NCBI GenBank assembly: GCA_963697365.1
Contig: CAVONT010000001.1
Location: 65,034 to 129,033, forward strand
Source: CAIXZV01 sp963697365
Lineage (GTDB): Bacteria; Chloroflexota; Limnocylindria; Limnocylindrales; CSP1-4
Length of the DNA stretch: 64,000 nt
Reading direction: 5' to 3'
The notes beneath the pieces were generated by a model that searched no databases, was not told where the DNA came from, and worked only from the letters and a program-made list of their open reading frames with translations. Of this stretch, positions 1 through 9,297 are shown piece by piece. The number at the start of each line of letters is the position of its first letter. Positions within the stretch are counted from its first letter, which is position 1. The position numbers and the translations under genes were made by a program.

Positions 1-1835
1 GCAGCCTCCGGATCGGGCTCCACGGCGAACTTCGCGCCGACCACGCCGTCGAGGCCGCTGGCCAGCAGGTCCACGACCTTCGGCGAGCCGAAGATCGGGG
101 GCTGGACGCCCAGGACGGTCGTGATGCCCGACGCGACCACGTAGCACCCGATCGCGATGGCCTTCTCGGAGTACCACTCCGGGGCGGCGCCGGCGAGCGG
201 CAGCTGGTGGATGTCCACGCCGAGGTACTTGGCGAGCGCCGAGGCCAGCACGAGGATCCGCGTGTTGTCCACGCAGGAGCCCATGTGCAGGACGGGCGGG
301 ATGCCCAGGGCCTCGCAGACGGCCTTGAGGCCGGGGCCCGCCATGCGCGGCCGACTCGGGGAGCATCTGGCCGGCCTTGCCGTTGGCCACGGCCGCGCAG
401 CCGGTCACGATCACGAGCACGTCGTTCTCGATCAGGCGCTTGGCGAGGCCCACGTTGGAGGTGTCGAGCGGGACCTTGGGGTTGGAGCAGCCGACGATGC
501 CGACGGCGCCCGGATCGCGCCGGACGCGATCGCGTCCACGAGCGGCTTGGGGGTGCCCCCGAGCGCGCCGATGATGGACTCCACCGAGAAGCCGGCCATC
601 ATCGGGACGGGCTCGCTGGGGATGTTCACGCGGGCCGTCACGCGGCTGGGGAACGCCTCGATGCCCTGGCGGACGATCTCCTGGCCGATGGCGAGACCCT
701 GCGCCGGGTCGAAGCTGATGTGCGTGGCGCCCGGGATCTTCGCCTTGTCGGCGGTGGTGATCACGCGGGTGTGGAAGCACTTCGCCACGTCCACGACGGA
801 CGGCATGATGCACTGGTAGTCGACCACCATCGCCTCGAGGGCGCCGGTCATCATGACCAGCTCCTGCATGAGGTGGTTGCCGGCCATCTGCACGCCGCGG
901 CGCATCATCAGCTCGTTGCCGGTGCAGCACAGGCCCACGAGGTTGATGCCCTCGGCGCCCTTGCTCTTCGCCAGCGCGACGAGCTCGGGATCGGAGGAGG
1001 CCTCGACGATCACGTCCGAGAGCAGCGGGTTGTGCCCGTGCAGGGCGATGTTGACGTGCGTCGCCTTGAGCGTGCCGAGGTTGACCTCGGACATGACGGG
1101 CTGCGGCGTCCCGAACAGCACGTCCGAGAGCTCGGTGGCGATCATCGAGCCGCCCCAGCCATCGGACAGGCTCGTCCGGAGGCCGTGGAGGAGCATGTTC
1201 GCGTAGTCGGAGTCCACGCCCATGTGGGTGCGGTGGAGCATCTCGACGTTCTCGCGGTCGATGCCGCGCGGGGTGATGTCGAGGCGCTTCCAGAGGGCCT
1301 GACGCTGCTCCGGGAGGCGGGAGACGAAGCCCAGCTCCTTCTTGCGCGAGCCGAAGTCCTCGAACATCGCGTCGGCCAGGTCGACGCCGATCTCGTTGAT
1401 CGGGCGGCCCTCGGTCTCGATGCCCCATTCGGCGGCCAGGGCGAGCAGCTTGCCCTCGTCGGCGATGCGGTACCCGGAGGTCTCGCCCTTGGCGGTCTGC
1501 TCGAAGACCTCGAGGATGTCGCGGCCGTGGTCGCTGTGGCTGGCCGAGCCGACCGCGATGGCGCGCGACAGGTTGCGGGCGACGATCAGGTCCGCGTCCG
1601 CGCCGCAGACGCCAACCTGCGGGCCGTGCCCGAATGGATCGATGCGGCAGGGGCCCATGGAGCAGTTGCGGCACGACACGCCGAGCGAGCAGTAGCCGCA
1701 GTGCGGCTCCTGGGCGGCGAGCCGGTCCCAGACGGTCGGGATGCCCTCGGCCTTGGCCACCTCGACCATGGCCTTGGCGTCGGCCGGGACGCTGGCCGCC
1801 TTCGGCACGTAGCCGTTGCGGGAGAGCAGGGTCAT
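1..1835 (-). CDS. cooS: Anaerobic Ni-Fe carbon monoxide dehydrogenase catalytic subunit (partial, two frameshifts)
   Basis: Catalytic subunit that oxidises CO with water to CO2, passing two electrons to a ferredoxin; cytoplasmic homodimer in the family. ATG at 1835 follows a GGAGGT ribosome site; the C-terminus runs off base 1. D-cluster cysteines are C46 and C49 (CxxC); B-cluster C55, C58, C63, C77 have exactly family spacing. C-cluster ligands are recognisable in LHGHNP, VGLCCTG, VDYQCIM, VGCSNP, VTGCAA and HMGSCVDN. The frame breaks near 512 (one base short) and again near 347, after which family sequence continues to the edge, so both look like sequencing indels. The start overlaps the cooF stop as ATGA, implying translational coupling. 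Identity is very firm; whether the gene is intact is not. Confidence 0.93.
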
Positions 1836-2448
1836 CGCACACCTCCAGGATGGGCCACGCCGGCCCCCGTGGCCCGCCACGCCGCGACCAGGTCGCCGGT
1901 GGCCTCCGCCTCATCGCCTGCCGCGGCGGCGAGCACCCGCTCGCTCTCGCGGCGCTGGTCGTCCGCGACCAGGTCGTTGATGTCGCCGTACCGCAGCGCG
2001 CCGACCTTGCAGGTCTCGACGCAGGCGGGGATCTGTCCCTTCTTCACGCGGTGGTAGCAGCCGTCGCACTTCACCGCGACCGTCCGCTCCTCGCCCCGCA
2101 CGTCCTGGGGGTGGTAGGTGATCACGTCGAACGGGCAGACGATCGCGCACATGGCGCACGCGATGCACTTCTCCTGCGTCGATCAGGACCGACGCCCTGG
2201 TCCGCGTCGCGCGTGATCGCGCCGCTCGGGCAGACGCCCATGCACGGGGCCGGGTTGCAGTGCTGGCACTTGTTGGGATAGGCGGTGTTGGGGACCAGCC
2301 CCGCCTTGACGTGGATCCGCGGCCGCGGCGACGGCTTCTCCATGAGGGCCATCACCGGGTCGCGGGTCCGGGCATGTGCGAACGAGCACGCAAGCTCGCA
2401 CTGCCCGCACCCGATGCAGCGCTTCGGGTCGATGAAGACGGTGCGCAA
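1832..2448 (-). CDS. cooF: CooF-type four-cluster ferredoxin, CODH electron acceptor (frameshifted)
   Basis: Iron-sulfur protein that takes electrons from CooS. Four [4Fe-4S] cysteine groups are visible in order: CIGCGQCELAC, CQHCNPAPCMGVCP, CIACAMCAIVCP, and CDGCYH with a following CVETCKVGAL. The frame slips between 2180 and 2205 (a missing base at GTCGGTC and an extra G in GCAGGAGAAG would both be repaired), separating clusters 2 and 3. A GGAGGTGA ribosome site points to TTG at 2448 as start; the GTG at 2460 lies inside that site. The stop overlaps the cooS start (ATGA). No hydrogenase, CooC or acetyl-CoA synthase gene lies on this side, so the final electron acceptor cannot be told. Confidence 0.85.
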
Positions 2449-2722
2449 GGGGACCCTCACCTCCAGCCAGTTGGCAGTCGTGGGCCCGTGGGGACGCGCG
2501 GGTCGCGCGAGCTCTTCCCTCCGGCATCGACGCCGGGATGAGAGGAGGTTGACGGCAACGCTGCCGTCAGGAGGAGGGAGGAACGGACCGATTCAGGGGG
2601 CCGCTATGGCGGCGGGTTCGTGTGCCCGGCGCTGCATGTCCGGCAGCCACCCGTTCGCGCGCCCGCTCCACGCCCGCTCCGGGCGCGCTCCGCGCCCGCT
2701 CCGCGCCCGCTCCGGGCGCGCT
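2449..2722. repeat. Intergenic region upstream of cooFS with GC-rich short tandem repeats
   Basis: No gene seen. From about 2656 to 2722 a degenerate 11-12 bp unit of the form CGCGCCCGCTCC is repeated five to six times, alternating with GGGCGCGCT, and ends at the left edge of a dispersed palindromic repeat. The remainder should contain the cooF promoter, but no convincing -10/-35 pair or CRP/CooA-like site is visible. Confidence 0.5.
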
Positions 2723-2821
2723 GACTCCGGTGAGGTTCACCAGGAGGTGCGCCGTGCGGCGGGCGTGCGGCCAGGTCGGGTTTGATGCACGTCGCGTGCG
2801 TGGACGGTCGGTTCCTGACTC
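2723..2821 (+). repeat. Dispersed intergenic palindromic repeat, copy A (divergent)
   Basis: Begins GACTCCGGTGAGGTTCACCAG and ends with CCTGACTC. It shares the core TCGGGTTTNNTGCACG with copy C at 25084-25194 and the left end with copy E at 50793-50902. It lies between cooF and the hydrolase, outside both coding regions. It is the most degenerate of the five copies found. Confidence 0.5.
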
Positions 2822-2830
2822 CCAGCGGTG

Positions 2831-3793
2831 TCAGGGACCGGTCACCCCAAGGAAGGCTGTGACCGCGTCCGCTGCAAGGGACGGGTTGTCCATCCAGATC
2901 GCATGCCCGGCCCTCGGCACCAGCTCCAGGCGCGCGTCCGGGAATGGCTCCACGAACGACCGCGCGACGTCCCTGCCCCCGAAGGGATCCACTTCACCCC
3001 ACAGGAAGAGCACCGGAACGCCGATCCGGCCGCGTTCCACCGGCGACAAGGCCAGCCGGGGATCCAGCCCCCGGACCGGTGACAGAAACAGGCGGCCGAG
3101 CGCGAGGTCATTCCGCAGGGTCGGCGTGTGGCGGAGGAGCGCGGCATATGCGGCGATCGCCTCGTCGCTGATCCGGCCTTCGTCGAGGGCCCGGCCGAGC
3201 CCGATTCCGCGGAAGATCGAACGCACCGTGCGTGGGCCCGATGGCGCTCGGGCAAGCAGCTCGCCGAGGACCGGCGCCGTTCCCGCCCGCATCATCGGAG
3301 GCAGGCGGCCGACTGGCGCACCGGCCGTCCACCCGAGGATCACCATCCTGCCAACTCGTTCCGGGGCCGTGAGCGCGGCGCGGAGTGCGAAGTAGCCACC
3401 GAACGATGTCGCCACGATGGACGCCGAGTCGAGCCCGAGCGCATCGAGGATGTCAGGCACCAGCACGCCGGCGAGCGCGGCCAGGTCGTCCAGGTTCAGG
3501 ACGGTGTCCTGCAGAGGGTCACTCAGACCCGTGCCCGGCCGGTCCACGAGCATGCACCGGAAGCCCGGGAGGCGGACTGCGAGGTCGGCCCAGCTGGTCC
3601 CGCACGTCGAGCCGCCGTGGAGGAAGAGGACCGGCGGACCGGCGCCGAGCTCCTGGATGCGTACGTCGCACCCGAGCCGGTCGAGGTGGACGCGATGCTC
3701 GGCTGGCACGAGCCCCAGCGAGTCCCACAGCTGTCGCTCGGCCCGGCGGTAGCGAAGCTCGTCCGCGTCGGCTGCGGGTGCGGTGGCCGGCAC
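2831..3793 (-). CDS. Alpha/beta-fold hydrolase
   Basis: About 320-residue cytoplasmic alpha/beta hydrolase; substrate unknown. The oxyanion-hole region LFLHGGSTCGTSW, nucleophile elbow ATSFGGY (Ser; the first Gly of the usual GxSxG is Ala), acid in GEVDPFGG and catalytic His in GHAIW appear in family order. The GTG at 3793 lies five bases past the stop of the upstream membrane gene, so it is taken as a coupled start; codons further upstream are out-of-family. It is the last gene of the PadR-led operon that starts at 5902. Function within the operon cannot be predicted. Confidence 0.82.
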   Translation of the reverse strand: MPATAPAADADELRYRRAERQLWDSLGLVPAEHRVHLDRLGCDVRIQELGAGPPVLFLHGGSTCGTSWADLAVRLPGFRCMLVDRPGTGLSDPLQDTVLNLDDLAALAGVLVPDILDALGLDSASIVATSFGGYFALRAALTAPERVGRMVILGWTAGAPVGRLPPMMRAGTAPVLGELLARAPSGPRTVRSIFRGIGLGRALDEGRISDEAIAAYAALLRHTPTLRNDLALGRLFLSPVRGLDPRLALSPVERGRIGVPVLFLWGEVDPFGGRDVARSFVEPFPDARLELVPRAGHAIWMDNPSLAADAVTAFLGVTGP

Positions 3794-3797
3794 TGGC

Positions 3798-4424
3798 TCA
3801 GTTGGCGCTGTCAGCCGGCGCCGGCGAACGGCCGCGTATACCGAGCGAGCGCCCGATCCCCGGGAGCGCGATCGGGAGGCCGAGGAGGATCCAGGCGACG
3901 CCGTTGAGAGCGACACCCGCCAGGGCGACAGGCCCGAAGACCGTCGGGTCTGCCTGCGACGTGAGGCCCAGGCGATCGATGCCGGTGATCGCCATGAGGG
4001 AGCCTGCGACGAGGACGATCCCGGCGCCGCGCCAGACGACGCCGAGCCGCAGCGCGATGAGCCCGAACCAGGCGTCGGCGAGCCAGAACGAGAGCGCCGC
4101 CCAGAAGCCGGCGAGACCGAAGTCCCCTGCGAACGGCCGCTCCTGCCCAAGCGCGAGCAGGATCCAGGCGATGTACACGGCGTTCGCCGCGACCAGCGGG
4201 ATCGTCCCGGCACGCGCGAGGGGACGCGAGACCTCAGCGTGACGTCTGTACGTGGCCAGGGCGATGGCGATCGCGCCGCCGCAGAACAGCACCAGGCGCA
4301 GGGTGTTCCAGGCCGACGGGATGTCCAGGACGTACGCGAGCAGGAGCCCGAGTCCTCCGGCGATGCCGAGGACCCCGAGCATGCGCGTTGCCCGGGTGGG
4401 GGTGCCGGGACGAGTCGCGATCAT
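3798..4424 (-). CDS. Multi-pass membrane protein, unknown function
   Basis: A 208-residue very hydrophobic protein with about six membrane segments, the first at LGVLGIAGGLGLLLAYVL; segments come in pairs separated by short charged loops such as TYRRHAEVSRPLARAG. ATG at 4424 is preceded by GAGGATCC. It sits between a small secreted protein and an alpha/beta hydrolase in the PadR-led operon and ends five bases before the hydrolase GTG. No catalytic motif is visible. Resembles the general class of DUF4386/DUF998-like membrane proteins, but assignment to either is a guess. Confidence 0.75.
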   Translation of the reverse strand: MIATRPGTPTRATRMLGVLGIAGGLGLLLAYVLDIPSAWNTLRLVLFCGGAIAIALATYRRHAEVSRPLARAGTIPLVAANAVYIAWILLALGQERPFAGDFGLAGFWAALSFWLADAWFGLIALRLGVVWRGAGIVLVAGSLMAITGIDRLGLTSQADPTVFGPVALAGVALNGVAWILLGLPIALPGIGRSLGIRGRSPAPADSAN

Positions 4425-4447
4425 GGTCAGGATCCTCGGCTTGAGCG

Positions 4448-4774
4448 TCAGCGATTGACATAGCCGCCCGCGCAGAGGGCGTTGCCCTCGGCGGAGCCGA
4501 AGACGGCGTACGAGCCGACGCTCGCCGGGGACGCCCCTGTGCACGAGCACGTGGAGCGGATGCGCCGCACCGGTCGAGGGCAACGTCCACGTTCGGGTTG
4601 TGCTTGAACACGGACAGCGGCAGGACGACGTCGTCCTCGCCAGCCGCCCTCGGCCAGCACGACACACTGGCCGTTGCCGAGCAGCTTCACGTGGGAGTGG
4701 TTGGCGAGCGCCGGCGTGGCGGCGAGCGCGAGGAGGAGGACCGCGCCGAGCGCGGGACGGACGAGACGCTTCAC
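4448..4774 (-). CDS. Small secreted protein, frame-disrupted
   Basis: Starts at GTG 4774 with a GGAG ribosome site; the start overlaps the stop of the upstream membrane gene (GTGA). A clear signal peptide (MKRLVRPALGAVLLLALAATPALA) is followed by NHSHVKLLGNGQCVVLAEGG. The middle is split over three frames: EDDVVLPLSVFKHNPNVDVAL, then HPLHVLVHRG, then ASVGSYAVFGSAEGNALCAGGYVNR to the stop. Joined, these give one exported protein of roughly 105 residues with two cysteines that could form a disulfide. The function is not recognised. Confidence 0.6.
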   Translation of the reverse strand: MKRLVRPALGAVLLLALAATPALANHSHVKLLGNGQCVVLAEGGWRGRRRPAAVRVQAQPERGRCPRPVRRIRSTCSCTGASPASVGSYAVFGSAEGNALCAGGYVNR

Positions 4775-5568
4775 AGGGACGCTCCTTCGAGCTTGATGGG
4801 GCTGGGACCGGTGACGCGCAGGGCGCTGATGCCGAGGACGATCCACCCCCCGACGAAGGTGACCATGAGCACGAGGCCCATGATGCTGATCGACGGGCTC
4901 CCAGGCCACCAGCCCGGCCATCCCGACGAGCATCGGGATGACGGCCAGGCCGGCGATGAGGAGCAGGCCGAAGCCGAGGCGTGCGAACTCGCCTGCGCGC
5001 AGACCGGCGAGGCCGAACAGCCCGGAGCCGGCGACCATCAGGAGGAGGCCGAGGAACCAGACCTCCCACGGCGTCAGCCTTGCCAGCAGCGTCCCGGGCA
5101 TGTCCAGCATCATCGCGACGAGACCGAGGATCGAGAGCATGGCGCCGATTGCCGGCAGGGCGAACGCTGCCCAGACGAGCCGCGGGTAGCGACGGGCCTG
5201 GAAGGCGCTGAGGCCGGCGAGGGCGACCAGCAGGGCGACCGTGCCGCTGATGACGATGGCCCACGGCCAGAGGGCGATGTCGCCCTCGTCGGCAGCTGGT
5301 GGCAGCGAGGCCGAGCGATCCAGAGGAGGCCGCCGACGATGGCGGCATACCCCCCGATGCGGAGTGACATGGCGAACCCCTTCCGGTGTTGGGACGCGGC
5401 GCCGAGGCCGCGGAGATGCAGGTGGGCGTCGAGCGCGCCGAGCAGGACGTCGGCCACGTCGAACGGGCCGAGCGGCCGCTCCTCGAGCACCGCGGCGAAC
5501 TCGTCGCCGTAGCGGGCGCGCCAGCGCGCGGGATAGCAGCGGAGCAGCAGGGCGATCATGGGACGCAT
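4771..5568 (-). CDS. Membrane protein with permease-prefix-like N-terminus (frameshifted)
   Basis: Begins at ATG 5568, ten bases after the PadR stop. The first 60 residues carry LLLRCYPARWRARYGDEF and DVLLGALDAHL, a cytoplasmic module often found behind PadR genes and in front of permeases. Membrane segments follow (SLRIGGYAAIVGGLLWIA, WAIVISGTVALLVALAG, LSILGLVAMMLDM, WFLGLLLMVAGSGLFGLAGL, FGLLLIAGLAVIPMLVGMAG, ILGISAL). Frame slips near 5310 and near 4895 split it; family sequence resumes after each. The inferred stop at 4771 overlaps the next start. It is a paralogue in layout of the gene at 37885-38586. Confidence 0.65.
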
Positions 5569-5578
5569 GCGCCTCCCG

Positions 5579-5902
5579 TCAGCCGGTCGACCGGCCGAGC
5601 CGCTGGAGGCCGAGCTGCGCGAACTCGGAGAGCTCGTGGAGCTGCTCGGCGAGCATCGTGGCGCCCACCGCGGTCAGCCGGTAGGGCCGGCGGCGGTCGA
5701 CGGGCGCCAGGGCCTCGATCAGGCCGCGCTCCTCCAGGCGGGCGAGCGCGGCGTACAGGGTTCCCGGACCCAGCGGCCGGCCGGTGCCGGCCTCCACGTC
5801 GGCCATGATCGCGTAGCCGTGCTTCGGCCCGTCGCTCAGGCTGACGAGGATGAGGAGCGCTGGCTCGGCGAACCGGCCGAGCTCGGGGATCCGGGGCTGC
5901 AT
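5579..5902 (-). CDS. PadR-family transcriptional regulator
   Basis: A 107-residue winged-helix repressor. The core GPKHGYAIMADVEAGTGRPLGPGTLYAALARLEERGLIEAL is the diagnostic PadR HTH and wing. It heads an operon of four genes transcribed towards 2831. A palindrome lies 15-40 bp upstream of its ATG, so autoregulation is likely. The effector is unknown; PadR-like repressors commonly sense small lipophilic compounds or are titrated by ligands of their membrane partners. Confidence 0.92.
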   Translation of the reverse strand: MQPRIPELGRFAEPALLILVSLSDGPKHGYAIMADVEAGTGRPLGPGTLYAALARLEERGLIEALAPVDRRRPYRLTAVGATMLAEQLHELSEFAQLGLQRLGRSTG

Positions 5903-5916
5903 GGGACTCCTGTTAC

Positions 5917-5945
5917 TACGTGACGACGATATATCGTGCTGCGTA
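5917..5945. promoter_or_regulatory. Putative PadR operator
   Basis: A perfect 12-bp palindrome ACGATATATCGT (5926-5937) flanked by TACG (5917-5920) and CGTA (5942-5945), 15 bp upstream of the padR ATG. It is the most AT-rich stretch for kilobases and may also hold the -10 box. Assigning PadR as the binder is inference from position. Confidence 0.55.
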
Positions 5946-6140
5946 ATATAGGCCCGCCCGCGGCGATGTCAACCCCTGGCGCCAGAATTGCGCCGGCGGC
6001 CGCTGGTGCTAGAGGCCGGAGCTCGTGCCAGCGTCCTGCCGAGAGGGTTGCGCACCGCCCGATGCACCGGAGTCCACGGAATCCTACGGCCAGTGGAGGG
6101 GCAGTGTGTGCCGGCCCGGGCATGCGGGCACAATGGCGGC

Positions 6141-7267
6141 ATGCGAATCGCGGACTTCGGCGTCGAGATCTGGATGAACCGGTGGGAGACCACCTGCCGC
6201 TACAACCTGGCCGAGACCTGCGTGGACTCGGTCACGGTGGACGAATTGCTGGCGCTCGCCGGGCGCGACGCCGGCTGGCTGGCTGACGAGCTTGGGCCGA
6301 TGCGGCTGGGCTACGGGGCGATCGAGGGCTCCGAGCGGCTGCGGACGGCGATCGCCGCGCTCTACGGGTCCGCCACGGCCGATGACGTGCTGGTCACGCA
6401 CGGGGCGATCGGCGCGAACCACCTCGTGTACGAGGCGCTGGTGGAGCCGGGCGACGTCGTGGTGTCGATCACGCCCACGTACCAGCAGCACACGGCGATC
6501 CCGGCCAGCCTCGGCGCCGAGGTGCGCGAGCTGCGCCTGCGCGAGGAGGACGGCTGGCTGCCCGACCTCGACGAGCTGATCCGCCTCGCGCCGGCGCACG
6601 CCTCATCGCCCTGGTGAACCCCGGCAACCCGACGGGCGCGCTCCTCGCCGTGGCCACGATCGACGCGATCGCCGGCATCGCCGCCGCCCAGGATGCGTGG
6701 ATCCTTGCCGACGAGGTGTACCGCGGGCTGGACCAGGACGGGGAGGGCACCAGCCCGTCGTTCGTCGACCGGTATCCGAAGACCATCGGCGTGGGCTCGA
6801 TGTCGAAGGCGTTCTCGCTGGCCGGGCTGCGGCTGGGCTGGATCGTCGCGCCCGCCGAGGTCCGCGAGCCCGTCAGCCGCCACCGCGACTACTCGGTCAT
6901 CAGCGTGAGCATGGTCGACGACCTGCTCGCGGCGCTGGCGCTGGAGCATGCCCCGGCGATGCTGGAGCGCAACCGGGCGATCGTGCGCGGGAACCTGGCG
7001 CTGCTCGATGCCTGGGTCGCGGAGGAGCCGCGCATCTCGTACGTCCGCCCGCGCTCGGGGACGACGGCGTTCCTGCGCTATGACCGTATGGGCATCACGT
7101 CGGAGGCGTTCTGCACGGCGCTCCTCGAGGAGGAGGGCGTCCTGCTCGTGCCCGGCGCGGCCTTCGATCGCGAGGGCTACGCGCGCATCGGCTACGCCAA
7201 CGACCCCGAGGTGCTGGTGGCAGGCCTGGAGCGGATGTCAGCGTTCCTGACGCGGTTCGCGACGTAG
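6141..7267 (+). CDS. PLP-dependent class I/II aminotransferase (frameshifted)
   Basis: Fold-type I PLP enzyme of about 375 residues, opening with the family signature IADFGVEIWMNRWET and NLAETCVDS. Cofactor residues appear as NPGNPTG, ADEVYRGL (Asp contacting the pyridine nitrogen) and SMSKAFSLAGLRLGW (Schiff-base Lys). One indel near 6600 puts LALVNPGNPTG in a new frame; the rest is continuous to TAG at 7267. Closest relatives in memory are capreomycidine-synthase-like aminotransferases, but the substrate is not inferable. ATG at 6141 is chosen because the family begins MxIADFGVE; CACAAT lies five bases upstream. Confidence 0.88.
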
Positions 7268-7283
7268 GCTGCCGGGCACGTCC

Positions 7284-8207
7284 ATGATCTCCCGCGTCGT
7301 CATCGCCGCCGCAGCTGCCGTGGCCCTGGCGGCCGCGATCGGTGTGGCTCGCCTCCGGCGTGCGACGCGAGGCCGGGAAGCGCCGGCCGAGGTTGCTCCC
7401 GAGGTTCCTGCCGAGATCGCTCCCGGCGTGTTCCTCCTGGGACCGTGGGGCCGGACGCAGACGAACGTGTACCTCGTGCGCGCGGGTGGCGCGTGGGCCC
7501 TCGTCGATGCCGGCTGGGAGGGCGACGCCCCGCGGATCGAAGCCGCCGTACGGTCGCTCATCGGGCCGGACGCGGCCGTGGCCGCCATTCTCCTGACCCA
7601 CGACCATCCCGATCATGCCGGGGCGGCCCGCGCACTCGCCGGAACGTGGAACTGCCCCATCCTCCTGCACCCCGCCGAGGCCCCGATCGCGGACGGCGAC
7701 TTCGCGGCGATGGAGCGCTACGCCGGGCCCCTCGACCGATGGGTCATCCTGCCGCTGATGCGGGCGCTCGGCGAGCGGCGACGGACGGCCGTGCTGGCGC
7801 AGGGGAGCCTGACCGGGCTCTTCCGCGAGCTCGAACCGGGCGGGGTGGTCCCCGGTCTCGACGGGTGGGAGTGGCTCCCCACGCCGGGGCACACGCCCGG
7901 GAGCGTGTCGTTCGTCCGGCGCGCTGATCGCGTGGTCCTCACCGGCGACGCGCTCGTCACGCTGCGGGTCAACGAACCGGCGGGCTTCATGCTCGGCCGG
8001 CAGGGACTGTCAGGCCCGCCGTGGTACACGACGTGGAACGCGGGCCTGGCGCGCGCTGCAATCACGGCGATCGCTGCGCTGGAGCCGTTGGTCGTCGGCG
8101 GCGGGCACGGCCAGCCCCTCACCGGCCCGGACACCGCGTCGGCGGTCCGGGCATTCGCGGCGAGGGTGTCCGGGGCTGCGGCCGCCGAGGGGACCTCCGG
8201 CCGCTGA
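7284..8207 (+). CDS. Membrane-anchored metallo-beta-lactamase-fold hydrolase
   Basis: A 307-residue MBL-fold protein with an N-terminal hydrophobic segment (VVIAAAAAVALAAAIGVA) that could anchor it. Metal ligands are in LTHDHPDHAG (HxHxDH), GHTPGS, TGDAL and GGGHG, the usual order for a two-zinc hydrolase. It lies 17 bases after the aminotransferase stop and is probably co-transcribed. Substrate unknown; glyoxalase II-like or quinoprotein-type lyases share this motif set. Confidence 0.87.
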   Translation: MISRVVIAAAAAVALAAAIGVARLRRATRGREAPAEVAPEVPAEIAPGVFLLGPWGRTQTNVYLVRAGGAWALVDAGWEGDAPRIEAAVRSLIGPDAAVAAILLTHDHPDHAGAARALAGTWNCPILLHPAEAPIADGDFAAMERYAGPLDRWVILPLMRALGERRRTAVLAQGSLTGLFRELEPGGVVPGLDGWEWLPTPGHTPGSVSFVRRADRVVLTGDALVTLRVNEPAGFMLGRQGLSGPPWYTTWNAGLARAAITAIAALEPLVVGGGHGQPLTGPDTASAVRAFAARVSGAAAAEGTSGR

Positions 8208-8230
8208 GCGGTCCCGGAGCCGCTGAGCGG
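8201..8230. terminator. Paired short palindromes between convergent genes
   Basis: CCGCTGAGCGG occurs twice (8201-8211 and 8220-8230), each a perfect 5-bp-arm palindrome; the first contains the stop of the MBL gene. The convergent small gene ends at 8235. There is no T-run, so a terminator role is only suggested by position. Confidence 0.3.
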
Positions 8231-8234
8231 ACCT

Positions 8235-8489
8235 CTAGCCGTCGAGCCTCTTGAACGCCAGGTGGACCAGGATGGCCGGCCAGACGATGGCCTTGCCCAC
8301 CGCGAGGACATAGTCCGTTCGTGTCTCGGCGGTTCCGACGAAGTAGACGAGGGCGCCGATCATCCCGAGCCCGTACACGGCCCCGCTGCCGGCCGGGGGC
8401 GAGCTCTTCGTCGACCCAGTGCCCTTCCATTTCGCCATGCCTGCCTTGCCGCCGGTCTCGGGGACCGTGGGCGTCTCGTCCATTGCCAC
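8235..8489 (-). CDS. Small single-pass membrane protein
   Basis: 84 residues: a polar N-terminal half (ETPTVPETGGKAGMAKWKG) and a hydrophobic helix AVYGLGMIGALVYFVGTAE followed by a second hydrophobic stretch VLAVGKAIVWPAILVHLAF. The second helix is typical of short proteins described only as hypothetical in Chloroflexota and Actinobacteria genomes. Convergent with the MBL gene; no functional motif is visible. Confidence 0.6.
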   Translation of the reverse strand: MAMDETPTVPETGGKAGMAKWKGTGSTKSSPPAGSGAVYGLGMIGALVYFVGTAETRTDYVLAVGKAIVWPAILVHLAFKRLDG

Positions 8490-8605
8490 GTTCAGATCCT
8501 CTCGCTGCGCTCAGCTGCGGCTCTATCGGCTCGCTCCATGTGCATCGTGCGCCTTCGCCGGGCACGACGCCAGCCTGCTAGCCCCACTGGCCGGCATTGA
8601 CTACC

Positions 8606-9220
8606 TCAGAACCAGGTGCGCGCCTCGAAGGACGGCTCGCCCGCGTTGAACGCGAGGAGGAGCGGCCTCGGTCCCGGTTCGAGCACTGCCGGGCGGCAGT
8701 TGCGCATCCGGAGCGACTGCGAGAAGGACGGTGGCAGGCCCAGGGCCACGGCCAGCATGATGCGCAGCGCCCGCCCGTGACCGACGACGAGCGTCGTCCC
8801 GCCCGCGTCACCGAGCGAGGCGAGGAAGGCCTGGGCGCGCTGTGCCACCTGTTCCTCGGGCTCGACGCCCGGGATCTGTGCGCCGTCGCGCCGACGCGTG
8901 GCTGCTACGGGGTCGGCTGCGAGCTCCGGCTCCGACCAGCCCTCGTACGGGCCGAAGTCCATCTCCCGCAGGCGCTCGTCGATCACCAGCCTCGGCGCGT
9001 CGGCCCGTGCGGCGAGGACGATCTCCGCCGTCCGACGGGCCCGGACGAGAGGCGACGAGACTGCGCGATCCCAGGAGATGCCGGCAAGGTCGGTGGCGAG
9101 CGTCGCGGCCTGCTGCTCGCCCCGGTCGTTGAGGGGCAGGTCGGTGAACGACAGGAGTCGCCCCGCGGCGTTCCAGTCGGTCTCGCCGTGACGGACGAGG
9201 TACAGGCGGGGTCGAGTCAT
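8606..9220 (-). CDS. Histidine phosphatase family protein (phosphoglycerate-mutase-like)
   Basis: 204 residues. The catalytic RHG motif is at LVRHGETDWNAAGR, the second Arg at SSPLVRARRTAE, the Glu at EMDFGPYEGWSEPEL and the second His at LVVGHGRALRIM. This is the broad phosphatase branch (alpha-ribazole phosphatase, phosphoglycerate mutase-like); substrate not determined. ATG at 9220. The gene is followed downstream by 116 bp before the small membrane gene start at 8489, in which no feature is seen. Confidence 0.92.
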   Translation of the reverse strand: MTRPRLYLVRHGETDWNAAGRLLSFTDLPLNDRGEQQAATLATDLAGISWDRAVSSPLVRARRTAEIVLAARADAPRLVIDERLREMDFGPYEGWSEPELAADPVAATRRRDGAQIPGVEPEEQVAQRAQAFLASLGDAGGTTLVVGHGRALRIMLAVALGLPPSFSQSLRMRNCRPAVLEPGPRPLLLAFNAGEPSFEARTWF

Positions 9221-9297
9221 GCGCTCATCGTCGGCGGCCGGCGCCTGAGAGGCAAGGATCCGGAGGTCACCCAGTGGTCGAGTTCGGGAACCAGCTC

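Noticed and set aside
207..2057. 616-residue plus-strand frame opposite cooS
   Set aside because: It is the antisense shadow of cooS and cooF: Arg/His/Val-rich with no family motif, while the minus strand has the metal-cluster cysteines.
2656..2722. CRISPR-like GC repeats
   Set aside because: Unit is 11-12 bp, degenerate, and spacers are absent.
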